Positions 7,503-15,563 of a stretch of DNA of 64,000 nucleotides are shown here, in pieces; position 1 is the first letter of the stretch; each line of letters opens with the position of its first letter. The notes beneath the pieces were generated by a model. The model was not told the origin of the DNA, did no database searches, and was given only the letters and a program-made list of their open reading frames with translations. Origin of the DNA: Actinoallomurus purpureus (GTDB lineage: Bacteria; Actinomycetota; Actinomycetes; Streptosporangiales; Streptosporangiaceae); contig NZ_JAMXMY010000001.1 of NCBI RefSeq assembly GCF_024055795.1, positions 248,001-312,000 on the forward strand. The letters run 5' to 3'. Position numbers and translations under genes: made by a program.

Positions 7503-8171
7503 ATGAAGCTCACGATCTTCGCGGCGACGGGCGGTATCGGCCGCCACGTCTTCGACCAGGCCGTCGCCGCAGGACACGACGTCACCGCGGTCGTACGCAA
7601 CCCCGCGAGCTTGGCCGGGGAGGCACGGATCGTCACCGCCGACCTCGCGACGGCGGAGCCGGCCGTGCTCGCCTCCGCGGTCACCGGAAGCGACGCCGTC
7701 CTGTCCGGACTCGGGCCGCGCAATCCGAGATCCGAGGCGGGCATCACCTCCCAGGGCACGAGGGCGATCGTGGCCGCGATGCAGGATGCCGGCGTGCGGC
7801 GACTCGTCGTCGTCAGCGCCGCGCCGATCGGCACCGTTCCGTCGCCCGGCCGCCCGAATCCACCGGCCCACGATCCCGGCGACGGGTTCTTCATGCGGCA
7901 TCTGGGCAGTCGGTTCGCGGGAGCCATGTTCCGCGCGCACTACGCCGACCTTGCGCTAATGGAGGACATCGTTCGCGAGAGCGGCCTGGACTGGACCATC
8001 AGCCGACCGCCGCGACTCACCGACAAGCCGCTGACCGGTGCGTACCGGACCGCGCGCGGACAGAACGTGCGAGGCGGGGTGACCGTCTCACGTGCCAACG
8101 TCGCCCATCACATGCTCGCCATGCTCGAGCAGCCGGGGACGATCCACCAGGTCTTCGGCATCGCCGACTAA
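7503..8171 (+). CDS. NAD(P)H-binding (NmrA/atypical SDR) protein
   Basis: A 222-residue protein with the atypical SDR nucleotide-binding start MKLTIFAATGGIGRHV (GxxGxxG form), the VVRNP segment after strand 2, and VVVSAAPIG later in the fold. It is similar to NmrA-like and flavin-reductase-like reductases acting on quinones or flavins. The start has an AGGAGG site. It is probably regulated from the palindrome just upstream. Confidence 0.87.
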   Translation: MKLTIFAATGGIGRHVFDQAVAAGHDVTAVVRNPASLAGEARIVTADLATAEPAVLASAVTGSDAVLSGLGPRNPRSEAGITSQGTRAIVAAMQDAGVRRLVVVSAAPIGTVPSPGRPNPPAHDPGDGFFMRHLGSRFAGAMFRAHYADLALMEDIVRESGLDWTISRPPRLTDKPLTGAYRTARGQNVRGGVTVSRANVAHHMLAMLEQPGTIHQVFGIAD

Positions 8172-8250
8172 GTGATCGTCGACGCGACCGGCAGCTCAGA
8201 GGTCGCGGAGTGCCCGGAGTGACACGCGCACCCCGGTGGGTGCCACCCGG

Positions 8251-8560
8251 TCAGCGTAGATCGCGGAAGAACGCCCGTACGTCGCCGGCGAAGAGATCGG
8301 GCGACTCCAGGGCGGCGAAGTGGCCGCCGCGGTCGAACTCCGTCCAGCGGGTGATCGCGTACGCGCGGTCGACGAGGGCGCGCACCCGCAGGACGACGTC
8401 GTGCGGGAAGACGGCCACCCCCAGGGGCGGCGAACAGGGTGGGGGAGGGCCGGCGTTTTCGCGGTGGAGACGTGCCGAGAAGCCCGCGGTGCCGGTGAGC
8501 CAGTGGATCGCGACGTTGGTGAGCAGGCGGTCGATGCCGATCTCGGATCGCGGTCGGGGG
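8251..8560 (-). pseudogene. C-terminal remnant of an epoxide hydrolase
   Basis: The frame holds GIDRLLTNVAIHWLTGTAG, then PLGVAVFPHDVV, ITRWTEFDRGGHFAALE and DLFAGDVRAFF. These are the lid and catalytic-His region of bacterial epoxide hydrolases (alpha/beta hydrolase fold). The N-terminal two thirds, with the nucleophile Asp, is absent. Upstream sequence runs into a 7-bp tandem repeat. The catalytic His of GGHFAALE survives, but the protein cannot work. Confidence 0.75.
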
Positions 8561-8631
8561 CGGCACGATCGGAAGTGAGCCGGGCGGAGCCGACTGTCGT
8601 GGTCATCACACACCTCAAGGAATTCATTGAT

Positions 8632-8687
8632 GGCGCGTGGCGCGTGGCGCGTGGCGCGTGGCGCGTGGCGCGTGGCGCGTGGCGCGT
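8632..8687. repeat. tandem 7-bp repeat, eight copies
   Basis: Eight perfect copies of GGCGCGT lie between the epoxide hydrolase remnant and the stop codon of the SnoaL-like gene. Because 7 is not a multiple of 3, all frames read through as the same Ala-Arg-Gly-Ala-Trp-type repeat. It is a slippage-prone minisatellite, not a CRISPR array (no spacers). Confidence 0.9.
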
Positions 8688-8699
8688 GGCGCCGGAAAA

Positions 8700-9128
8700 C
8701 TAGAACATCCCGTTCTCGTTTTCGGCTTCTTCCGGGATGTCCTGCATGACGTCCCAGTGCTCGACCAGCTTGCCGTCCTCGTCGAGCCGGAAGATATCGA
8801 CGATGGCCGTGCCGCGTTGCCCCGGCACGCGTACCCCATGCACGTGCCCGATGACGAAATCGCCCTCTGCGAAGATGTTCTTGACCTCTGCGCGCAGATC
8901 CGGGAACGTCCGTTTGATGAATTCGACGCGGCGTTCGAAGCCTTCGGCGCCGTCGGCGATCAGAGGATTGTGCTGCACATAACGATCGCCAATGAGCTTC
9001 GACGCAGTTTCGAAGTCCTTGTTGTTGATGCCGGCCTCGTAGAAGGCCAGGACGTTGCGCTTGTTCCTTTCAAGCTTCGGATCCGTCGAACCGTCGGTGC
9101 TCGCCTCGGTCTGAGAACGGGAGACCAC
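8700..9128 (-). CDS. SnoaL-like (NTF2 fold) protein, COG4922 type
   Basis: A 142-residue NTF2-like protein: NVLAFYEAGINNKDFETASKL, YVQHNPLIADG, EFIKRTFPDLR, GHVHGVRVPG, then DIFRLDEDGKLVEHWDVMQ. This pattern matches the predicted SnoaL-like aldol-condensation family COG4922; the substrate is unknown. GTG at 9128 is set by a GGAGGA site five bases upstream. A 44-bp inverted repeat lies just before it, so the gene is probably tightly repressed. Confidence 0.85.
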   Translation of the reverse strand: MVSRSQTEASTDGSTDPKLERNKRNVLAFYEAGINNKDFETASKLIGDRYVQHNPLIADGAEGFERRVEFIKRTFPDLRAEVKNIFAEGDFVIGHVHGVRVPGQRGTAIVDIFRLDEDGKLVEHWDVMQDIPEEAENENGMF

Positions 9129-9143
9129 GATGCTCCTCCATGA

Positions 9144-9187
9144 GTGAACGACTGTTGCGCTATGACCGTAGCGCAACAGCCGTTCAC
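9144..9187 (-). promoter_or_regulatory. 44-bp inverted repeat upstream of the SnoaL-like gene
   Basis: The left arm GTGAACGACTGTTGCGCTA and the right arm are complementary over 19 positions with one mismatch, around the 6-nt centre TGACCG. It lies 16 bp from the GTG start, so in mRNA it would form a strong hairpin just before the ribosome site. It may act as a dimer-of-dimers operator or as an RNA structure. Confidence 0.7.
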
Positions 9188-9228
9188 ATACAACGGACAC
9201 CCGTGACCTCGGCCTCTGGGGGTGTGGC

Positions 9229-9420
9229 GTGTGGGCGACGCGCCTTACGGGCCTGGGGAGCTTCCGCGTCCATGTGGCGCGGGCCTTCGGTGCCGGCGCC
9301 ACGCTCGACGAGGTGCACGCCGTCGTACGGTTCTCGGCGCAGTTCGGCATGGCGGAGGCATGGCGCGCCCTCCGGGTGCTCAGCGCACTCCTCACCGAGA
9401 CCGGTACCGTCTTCGCCTGG
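9229..9420 (+). pseudogene. probable carboxymuconolactone decarboxylase-like remnant
   Basis: Residues such as FRVHVARAFGAGATLDEVHAVVRF, AQFGMAEAWRAL and LSALL resemble the repeat helix pair of the CMD/AhpD family (HARxALxxGAT-type), but the conserved Cys-x2-Cys pair is missing. The frame loses coding character after about 9420 and has no convincing start. It is treated as a decayed fragment. Confidence 0.4.
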
Positions 9421-9466
9421 CCCCGGGGGTGTGCGCGACCACGAGGAGCCGACGCCTGTGCGCTAT

Positions 9467-9502
9467 TATGGTTCGCAAACCATAGAATACGACTACCGTA
9501 TT
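9467..9502 (+). promoter_or_regulatory. paired inverted repeats upstream of marR
   Basis: TATGGTT-CGCA-AACCATA (9467-9484) and AATACG-ACTAC-CGTATT (9486-9502) are two perfect inverted repeats one base apart, 25 bp before the MarR start codon. Such spacing is typical of autorepression by MarR dimers. Confidence 0.65.
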
Positions 9503-9527
9503 ACGCGTGATAGGAGGATGCTGACCC

Positions 9528-10025
9528 ATGGCGTCCACAACGGGCGAGGACGCCGAGGCGGCGCGGCGTCGACGGCGAGCGACCGCCACGATCAAGGATT
9601 CACTGCGTGAGTTGAGCATTCAGCTTTCACTGCTCAACCATCAGATCTGCGCCCATATCGACCTCAAAGACGTCGACCTCCACTGCCTTGATCTGATCAA
9701 TCGCCACGGGCCCATGAGCCCGAGTGCGCTGGCCCGACGCGCGGGTCTGCACCCGGCCACGATGACCGGCATCCTCGACCGCCTGCAACGGGGCGGCTGG
9801 GTCGTCCGTCAACGTGACCCGGACGCCGCCGACCGCCGCGCCGTCGCCGTACACCCCCTGCGTGATCGCATCCCCGAGCTCTTCGAGCTTTATTCCGGGA
9901 TGAGCACCTCGATGGACCGCATCTGCGCGGACTACACCGACGGCGAGCTGGATACACTCGCCGACTTCCTGCGGCGGGCCACGGACGCCGGCCAGGACGC
10001 GACCGAGCAGCTGACGAACGACTGA
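9528..10025 (+). CDS. MarR family transcriptional regulator
   Basis: A 165-residue MarR-type winged-helix regulator. The DNA-binding segment is at about residues 60-105: MSPSALARRAGLHPATMTGILDRLQRGGWVVRQRDPDAADRRAV, ending in the DxR wing. Dimerisation helices flank it. An AGGAGG site lies upstream of the ATG. Two palindromes in its promoter suggest autoregulation. It faces a minus-strand pair (DUF1772 and NmrA-like), which may also be a target. Confidence 0.9.
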   Translation: MASTTGEDAEAARRRRRATATIKDSLRELSIQLSLLNHQICAHIDLKDVDLHCLDLINRHGPMSPSALARRAGLHPATMTGILDRLQRGGWVVRQRDPDAADRRAVAVHPLRDRIPELFELYSGMSTSMDRICADYTDGELDTLADFLRRATDAGQDATEQLTND

Positions 10026-10039
10026 AGCGGCGCCCCGCC

Positions 10040-10540
10040 TCAGTGTCCGGACGAGGGGGAGCCGGCGGACGTCCTGCTCATCGCCGCCGCTCCGAGGAGT
10101 CCGAAGGCGAGCACGGCCGCGCCGGTCCGTACCGCGTGCCAGAGCTGCCAGCGATCACGGATGCTCGCCCAGTCCGCGGGAGGTGCCGTGACGTCCCAAC
10201 CGGCCTGGTCGCCGTTGATGGGGAGATTGAAGATCAGCGTGGTGACGAAGACGGTCACCAGAAGGACCAGCGCCGCCAGGGTGAGCCGGAACACCCGATC
10301 TCTCGCCCTGACCGCGGAGATCACCAGGAGTGCGGTGGTGATCAGTGCGGGGATGAGGGTGGCGGAGGCGAGGGTGTCCAGTCGGTCGAGTTCCACCTTC
10401 CGGACCTGCGCGTATACGAAGCGGTCATAGTGCCGCAGAGACGACTCCAGGACGAGGACGCCGACGAGGAATCCCGCGAACAGCCCGACGAAGGTCAGGC
10501 TCAAGAAGCGTGCGGCTCTGAGAAGCGGTTCTTTGCTCAT
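10040..10540 (-). CDS. DUF1772-like membrane protein
   Basis: A 166-residue integral membrane protein with four predicted helices (FLSLTFVGLFAGFLVGVLVL; ATLIPALITTALLVISAV; LTLAALVLLVTVFVTTLIF; AVLAFGLLGAAAM). The NLPING motif and the WQLWHAVRT segment before the last helix are typical of DUF1772/anthrone-oxygenase-like proteins. ATG with AAGGAACC was chosen. It lies 88 bp after the NmrA-like gene on the same strand, likely one unit. Confidence 0.75.
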   Translation of the reverse strand: MSKEPLLRAARFLSLTFVGLFAGFLVGVLVLESSLRHYDRFVYAQVRKVELDRLDTLASATLIPALITTALLVISAVRARDRVFRLTLAALVLLVTVFVTTLIFNLPINGDQAGWDVTAPPADWASIRDRWQLWHAVRTGAAVLAFGLLGAAAMSRTSAGSPSSGH

Positions 10541-10628
10541 GGCTGGTTCCTTGATGTGAGCGAATGCGATCGTCTTCGGCTTCGGACGGGCGGACGTTCT
10601 CCCCGGCTCTCGGGTCGCCCGTGCCTCG

Positions 10629-11483
10629 TCAGACCTGGAAGGCGGCGGCATGGTCGGCGACCCATCGGTCGTAGCTCCGCGCGGGACGGCCGAGGATCCT
10701 CTCCACCTCGTCGGTGACGGCCTCCGCCGGGCCGGTACCCCGGGCGTACCTGGCCATCAGGGCCGCGACGAACGGCTTCGGGAGGCCGCGCTGGATCAGC
10801 CCCTGCGCGAACGCCTCGGGAGGGATCTCCTCATAGCGCAGCGGCCTGCCGATCACGTCACCGATGACGGCCACGAGCTCCGCGTGGGACGGCGACCGCG
10901 GGCCGGTGAGCCTTAGCCGGCGACCGGACAGGCCATCGTCCAGCAGCGCGCGGGCACCGACCTCCGCAACGTCCCCCTCATGGATCAGCGGTTCGGCGAA
11001 GCTCGCGTACGGACCGCGCACGACGTCGCCGACGCGGATTTGGGGAGCCCACGTGCGGAGGGTGTTGACGGCGAGGGAGGCGGGCCGCAGGCTCACCCAC
11101 TCCAGACCGCTCGCGACGGCGGCGTCCTCGGCCTCCTTGTTCCTGTCCCCCTGGAACCGGGACGGCTGCTCGGCGGGGTCGTCGTCGATGTTGATGGCCG
11201 AGAGGGCCACGACTCGCTGGACGCCTCGCTCACGGGCGAGCGCCAGCAGGGCACCTGCGGCCTCCCCGGCGGCCCGCGGGTGCAGGAAGACGGCGGTGAC
11301 GCCCTCCAGGTACGAGGCGATCGTGTCGGGCCGCGACGGGTCGCCCGCCACGGTCTCGACGGCTTCGGGGAGGCCGGAGGTCCCTGGATCGCGGGTGACG
11401 GCGCGCACCTTGGCGCCCTCCTCGGCGAGCAGATCGATCAGGGGACGTCCGATGGTGCCGGTCGCTCCGGTCACAAGAATCAC
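10629..11483 (-). CDS. NmrA-like NAD(P)-binding oxidoreductase
   Basis: A 284-residue atypical SDR. The N-terminus MILVTGATGTIGRPL is the NmrA-type dinucleotide motif, with AVTRDP after strand 2 and VVALSAINIDD mid-fold. The C-terminal half resembles NAD(P)H:quinone-type reductases with IGRPLRYEEIPPEAF. It probably heads a two-gene unit with the DUF1772 protein and shares a promoter region with the plus-strand hydrolase pair. Confidence 0.88.
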   Translation of the reverse strand: MILVTGATGTIGRPLIDLLAEEGAKVRAVTRDPGTSGLPEAVETVAGDPSRPDTIASYLEGVTAVFLHPRAAGEAAGALLALARERGVQRVVALSAINIDDDPAEQPSRFQGDRNKEAEDAAVASGLEWVSLRPASLAVNTLRTWAPQIRVGDVVRGPYASFAEPLIHEGDVAEVGARALLDDGLSGRRLRLTGPRSPSHAELVAVIGDVIGRPLRYEEIPPEAFAQGLIQRGLPKPFVAALMARYARGTGPAEAVTDEVERILGRPARSYDRWVADHAAAFQV

Positions 11484-11596
11484 GACGAACCTTCCTGGTG
11501 AAGACGACTCCGGTGGAGGCGTGGCGGGGGAGTGGGTGTCAGGTCGTCGCGGTGTACCACCGCGGCCCGTGGAGAGCCCGACCTGCCCGCACGTAT

Positions 11597-11611
11597 TTCA
11601 TATCATATGAA
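11597..11611. promoter_or_regulatory. perfect 15-bp palindrome in a divergent promoter
   Basis: TTCATAT-C-ATATGAA lies in an AT-rich island between the NmrA-like gene and the hydrolase pair. It is shaped like a TetR or MarR operator. Its base composition recalls the palindrome at 7425, but the arms are not the same sequence. Confidence 0.55.
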
Positions 11612-11708
11612 TCCCGTACTATACTGAAAGAGTGACACCGACGGTCGATGGCGGCATGTGAACCATTTGGTTCACTTACGGGAGTGATTCATCCATCCGG
11701 AGGTCGGA

Positions 11709-12662
11709 GTGCAACAGTCCGTGGAGCGGGAGAAGGTTCATTTCACGAGCGGCGGCATCACGTGCGCCGCCTGGCACTATCGGGGGACCAACGGCGCCTT
11801 GGTGATCATGGCGGGCGGCTTCGCGGTGACCAAGGAGCCGGGCACGGACCTGTTCGCGCGCCGATTCCACGAGGCCGGGTTCGGAGTGCTGGCCTTCGAC
11901 TATCGCCGGCTCGGGGAGAGCGGAGGACGGCCGCGTCTGGTCCTGCCCGTCAAGGACCAGCTCGCCGACTGGCAGGCCGCGATCGACTTCGCCGCGACCC
12001 TGCCCGGAGTCGACCCGACCCGGATCGCCGCCTGGGGTTTCTCCGCGACCGGCGGCCATCTCTTCCGTGTAGGGGCGCGCAATCCCGGGCTCGCCGCGGT
12101 GATCGCGCACACGCCGAACGCCGACGGTCTGGCCGTCACGCGCAACGCATCACGCCACCAGAAGCCGCTTGCCATGCTGCGTTTCACCGCCAAGGCCGTT
12201 CTCGACCTTCTAGGCGGTGTCGTCGGCCGTGATCCGCTGCTGGTGCCGCTCACCGGCGAGCCGGGCACCGTAGCGGCCCTCACCACTCCGGACAGCCTCG
12301 ACACCGGCCGGGCGCTCAACCCCGGAAGCCGGTACCCGGACTGGCAACAGGCGGTCGCCGCCCGGTCGGCCTTGCGCCTCGCCTTCTACCGGCCAGGCCG
12401 TTACGCGTCTCGGGTGCGAAGCCCGTTGCTCGTCCTGGTGTGCGACCAGGACCGGACGGCGCTCGCCGAGCCGGCCGTCGTCGCGGCGCGGCGAGCGCCC
12501 CGCGCCGAGCTGGTCCGCCTGCCCGGCGGGCACTATGCGCCGTTCCTGGAGGCGCACGAGCAGGCCGCCGAGGTCGAGCTGTCCTTCCTGCGCCGGCACA
12601 TGCTGGATCACCCGACGGGCGAGCGCGTCACCGCGGTCACCCCGGATCCCGCGCGGCGCTGA
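11709..12662 (+). CDS. alpha/beta hydrolase (DUF-type acyl hydrolase)
   Basis: A 317-residue alpha/beta hydrolase. Residues 36-37 and the following segment (GGFAVTKEPGTDLFARRFHEAGFGVLAFDYRRLGESGG) give the oxyanion and turn regions. The nucleophile elbow is WGFSATGGH, a variant of GxSxG with Ser near 131. The acid region is LVCDQDRTALAEP and the His is in GGHYAPF. GTG is preceded by GGAGG at good spacing. It is 11 bp upstream of a second hydrolase, so they form an operon. Confidence 0.85.
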   Translation: MQQSVEREKVHFTSGGITCAAWHYRGTNGALVIMAGGFAVTKEPGTDLFARRFHEAGFGVLAFDYRRLGESGGRPRLVLPVKDQLADWQAAIDFAATLPGVDPTRIAAWGFSATGGHLFRVGARNPGLAAVIAHTPNADGLAVTRNASRHQKPLAMLRFTAKAVLDLLGGVVGRDPLLVPLTGEPGTVAALTTPDSLDTGRALNPGSRYPDWQQAVAARSALRLAFYRPGRYASRVRSPLLVLVCDQDRTALAEPAVVAARRAPRAELVRLPGGHYAPFLEAHEQAAEVELSFLRRHMLDHPTGERVTAVTPDPARR

Positions 12663-12673
12663 GGCGGAACGCG

Positions 12674-13522
12674 ATGAAGACCATCGAGCTGTCCGCCGGG
12701 ACGATCGAGTACGAGGACACCGGCGGAGACGGTCCCACGGTCGTGCCGGTGCACGGCCTGTTGATGGACGCCTCCCTGTGGGACGGGGTGATCGCCGAGC
12801 TGTCCGCCGACCACCGTTGCCTGGTGCCGACGTTGCCGCTCGGGGCGCACCGCCACGCGATGCGTGACGACGCCGACCTGTCACCGCAAGGGCTCGCCGG
12901 GCTGATCGCGGAGTTCCTCGACCGCCTCGACCTGCGTGACGTCACCCTCGTCGGCAACGACACCGGTGGCGCGCTCGTCCAGCTGCTCATGGCCCGGGGC
13001 GTCGAACGCGTGGCACGAGCCGTCCTGGTCTCGTGTGACGCGTTCGACAACTTCCCGCCGGGGCTGACGGGCAGGACGCTCGTCCTCAGCGGCAGACTTC
13101 CGCCCGCGTTGTTCGGCCTGTTCATGCAGCAGATGCGGCTCCGGCCGGTCCGGCGGCTCCCGATCGCGTTCGGGTGGCTGACCAAACGGGGAGACGCCGC
13201 GACCGCCCGATGGATGGAGCCGGTGCTGACGCGGCCCGAGATCCGCCGCGACACCGTACGGGTCCTGCGGGCGGCGGCCGAGGACACCGGCTTCCTGCTC
13301 ACCGCGGCCGACCGCCTGTCGGGCTTCGACCGCCCCGCCCTCGTGGTCTGGGCGGACGAGGACCGCGTGATGCCACCCGAACACGGCCGGCGCCTCGCCG
13401 AACTCCTTCCGCAGGGCCGGCTGGTGGGGGTCGAGGACAGCTACACCCTCGTCCCTCTCGACCAGCCCGCCAGGCTCGCCGGAATAATCCGGGAGTTCAC
13501 CCGCGCCTCTCTCATCCCTTGA
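12674..13522 (+). CDS. alpha/beta hydrolase with Asp nucleophile elbow
   Basis: A 282-residue alpha/beta hydrolase. The oxyanion motif is VPVHGLLMDASLW. The elbow reads VGNDTGGALVQ (nucleophile Asp), as in haloalkane dehalogenases and epoxide hydrolases rather than esterases. The acid position is WADEDRVMPPEHG. At the usual His site the sequence is EDSYTLVPLDQP, so the canonical catalytic His is not visible. ATG with GAGGCGGAA was chosen. It forms an operon with the preceding hydrolase. Confidence 0.82.
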   Translation: MKTIELSAGTIEYEDTGGDGPTVVPVHGLLMDASLWDGVIAELSADHRCLVPTLPLGAHRHAMRDDADLSPQGLAGLIAEFLDRLDLRDVTLVGNDTGGALVQLLMARGVERVARAVLVSCDAFDNFPPGLTGRTLVLSGRLPPALFGLFMQQMRLRPVRRLPIAFGWLTKRGDAATARWMEPVLTRPEIRRDTVRVLRAAAEDTGFLLTAADRLSGFDRPALVVWADEDRVMPPEHGRRLAELLPQGRLVGVEDSYTLVPLDQPARLAGIIREFTRASLIP

Positions 13523-13530
13523 CCGGGCGT

Positions 13531-14517
13531 TCAGGGACGGAAGCGGTCGGTGGCGTCGACCAGGTGATGACGGGTCCCGGGTTCGGCGCCGCCGTGGCCC
13601 GCGTCCTCGACGATGTGGAACTCGGCCTCGGGCCATGCCCGATGGAGATCCCATGCCTGAGCGGGCGGGGTCTTGATGTCGTAGCGGCCGTTGACGATCA
13701 CGGCGGGAATGTGCCGGATGCGATCGATGCGCGCCAGGAGGCCCTCCTCGGGGAGGAAACCGCCGTTGCTGATGTAGTGATGGGTGATCCGGGCGAAGGT
13801 GAGGATGGTGGCGTCGTCGACTTCCGGCGGCTCGACAGGGAGCAGGGTGTTGGCCGAGAATTCCCAGGCCATCCAGGCACGGGCCGCGGGGATGTGGACC
13901 CTGGGATCCGGGTCGCCGATGCGGCGGCCGTAGGCGGCCATCAGGTCGTGCCGCTCGGTGCTGGGGATCGCGTCGCTGAAGGCGGCCCACTCGGCCGGGA
14001 AGAGGTGGGCGGCGCCGGTGGGGGTGAACGACCAGGGCTCGTCGGCCGGGCGGACGAGGTAGACACCGCGCAACACCAGTTCGGTGACGCGGTCGGGGTG
14101 GGCCTGGGCGTACGCGAGAGCAAGAGTGCTGCCCCAGCTTCCGCCGAAGACCAGCCAGCGGTCGACGGACAGACGCTCGCGGAGCCGCTCAATGTCGGCG
14201 ATCAGGTGTGCGGTGGTGTTGTGCTCCAGCGAGACTCGCGGGTCCCCGGCGCTCGGCCTGCTGGCGCCGCAGTTGCGCTGGTCGAACAGCACGATCCGGT
14301 ACGCGGCCGGATCGAAGAAGCGGCGAAAGCCGGGCAGCAGACCGCCGCCAGGGCCGCCGTGCAGGAAGACCGCGGGCTTGCCGGTGGGATTCCCGCAGAT
14401 CTCCCAGTAGATCTCGTTACCGTCGCCGACATCGAGCAGACCAGACTCATGCGGCTCTATCGGCGGATAGAACTCCTTCAGCGCCATACGACCCAGTAAT
14501 ACCCGATCGACGATCAT
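13531..14517 (-). CDS. pip: proline iminopeptidase
   Basis: An S33-family peptidase removing N-terminal proline from peptides, cytosolic. Conserved elements are YPPIEPHESGLLDVGDG, the HGGPGGG oxyanion motif, FDQRNCGAS, the nucleophile GGSWGS, the cap domain, and the C-terminal GRYDIKTP (Asp) with DAGHGG (His). Three starts are possible: GTG 14538, ATG 14517 (best site, GGCGGAG) and ATG 14487, where family similarity begins. It is convergent with the hydrolase gene, with stop codons 8 bp apart. Confidence 0.92.
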   Translation of the reverse strand: MIVDRVLLGRMALKEFYPPIEPHESGLLDVGDGNEIYWEICGNPTGKPAVFLHGGPGGGLLPGFRRFFDPAAYRIVLFDQRNCGASRPSAGDPRVSLEHNTTAHLIADIERLRERLSVDRWLVFGGSWGSTLALAYAQAHPDRVTELVLRGVYLVRPADEPWSFTPTGAAHLFPAEWAAFSDAIPSTERHDLMAAYGRRIGDPDPRVHIPAARAWMAWEFSANTLLPVEPPEVDDATILTFARITHHYISNGGFLPEEGLLARIDRIRHIPAVIVNGRYDIKTPPAQAWDLHRAWPEAEFHIVEDAGHGGAEPGTRHHLVDATDRFRP

Positions 14518-14568
14518 GAACCGACCGTGCTCCGCCACCCCACCTTCGCTCGGGCGCTCGGTGATCGC

Positions 14569-15375
14569 CTATCGCACTGAGCCGAAGTCCTGCGTCCAGT
14601 ACGGTGTGCCGCCGCGGAACGCGACGCCGATGCCGATCGCGCGGTAGGCGCAGTTGAGGATGTTGGCCCGGTGCCCCGGGCTGTTCATCCAGGAGTTCAT
14701 CACCGCGGCCGGGGTCTGCTGGCCGGAGGCGATGTTCTCCCCCCAGGCCGCTTGGGGGTATCCGACGGCGGCGAGCCGTTCCCCTGGGCCCTTGCCGTCG
14801 GGGTTGGTGTGGTCGAAGAAGTGGCGGGCGACCATGTCGGCGGAGTGTCCCTGCGCGGCTCTGGCCAGTTTCGCGTTGATCGTAAGGGCGCTGCAGCCGT
14901 GCTGGGCGCGTTCGGAGTTGGTGAGGCTCAGGACCTGGGCGGCGTACTGGGCGGCCTTCCCAGTCGGGCCACCGGCCACGGGCGCTGCGGGAGACGTGTG
15001 GTGAGAAGGTTCGCTGCTCTTGGACGGAGTGGGCTTGTGGGCCGTCGGGCGTGACTTGTGCGGAGTCGGCTTGAGAGTCTTCTTGGGGGACTTGCGCGCG
15101 GGCTTGGGCGTGGACCGCGCAGGGACGTCAGCGGCGGGCATGGACTCCGGCGAGGTCGTCACGCCGGCGGCGCGCGGCCGGGTTCCGCCCGAGGCTCCCG
15201 AACCACCGGTCGCCGCGTAGGCGACGCCGGCGACGGCGCCGAGCCCGACGGTGCCCGCGATTGCGATCGTCGCCCATCGGCGGGCGCGAGAACGCTCCCG
15301 GCCACCATGACGGCCCTTGTTCGCGCCGGGTCCCGGCGTACCCCAGAAGGCTTCCGTCTCGGAGTTGTTGTTCAC
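14569..15375 (-). CDS. membrane-anchored CAP/SCP domain protein
   Basis: A 268-residue extracellular protein. Residues 1-32 are cytosolic and basic, a membrane helix follows (about 33-55), then a Pro/Lys/Ser-rich linker (about 60-135) spanning the wall. The CAP domain (about 140-268) carries SLTNSERAQHGCSALTIN, HSADMVARHFFDHTNPDG, GENIASGQQTP, NSWMNSPGHRANILN and the final YWTQDFG. CAP proteins are widespread secreted proteins of mostly unknown activity. GTG with GGGGGGA was chosen. Confidence 0.92.
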   Translation of the reverse strand: MNNNSETEAFWGTPGPGANKGRHGGRERSRARRWATIAIAGTVGLGAVAGVAYAATGGSGASGGTRPRAAGVTTSPESMPAADVPARSTPKPARKSPKKTLKPTPHKSRPTAHKPTPSKSSEPSHHTSPAAPVAGGPTGKAAQYAAQVLSLTNSERAQHGCSALTINAKLARAAQGHSADMVARHFFDHTNPDGKGPGERLAAVGYPQAAWGENIASGQQTPAAVMNSWMNSPGHRANILNCAYRAIGIGVAFRGGTPYWTQDFGSVR

Positions 15376-15563
15376 GTTGGTCCCCCCTTTGCGGGTGCGG
15401 TGTCTGGTCCGACACCTGGCAGACCCGCCGGGTTGTATCCGTACATAACGGGAAATATCGGTCTCTTGTGGTGGCCGAGTCTAGGGGGAGTGGAGGGGTG
15501 ACGTATACCGGACGTCACCAACGTGGAGCCGGCGCCCCTAGGGACGAGCGGCCGGGTGAGGCC

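Noticed and set aside
8632-8687. CRISPR or direct-repeat array
   Set aside because: The 7-bp units are contiguous with no spacers.
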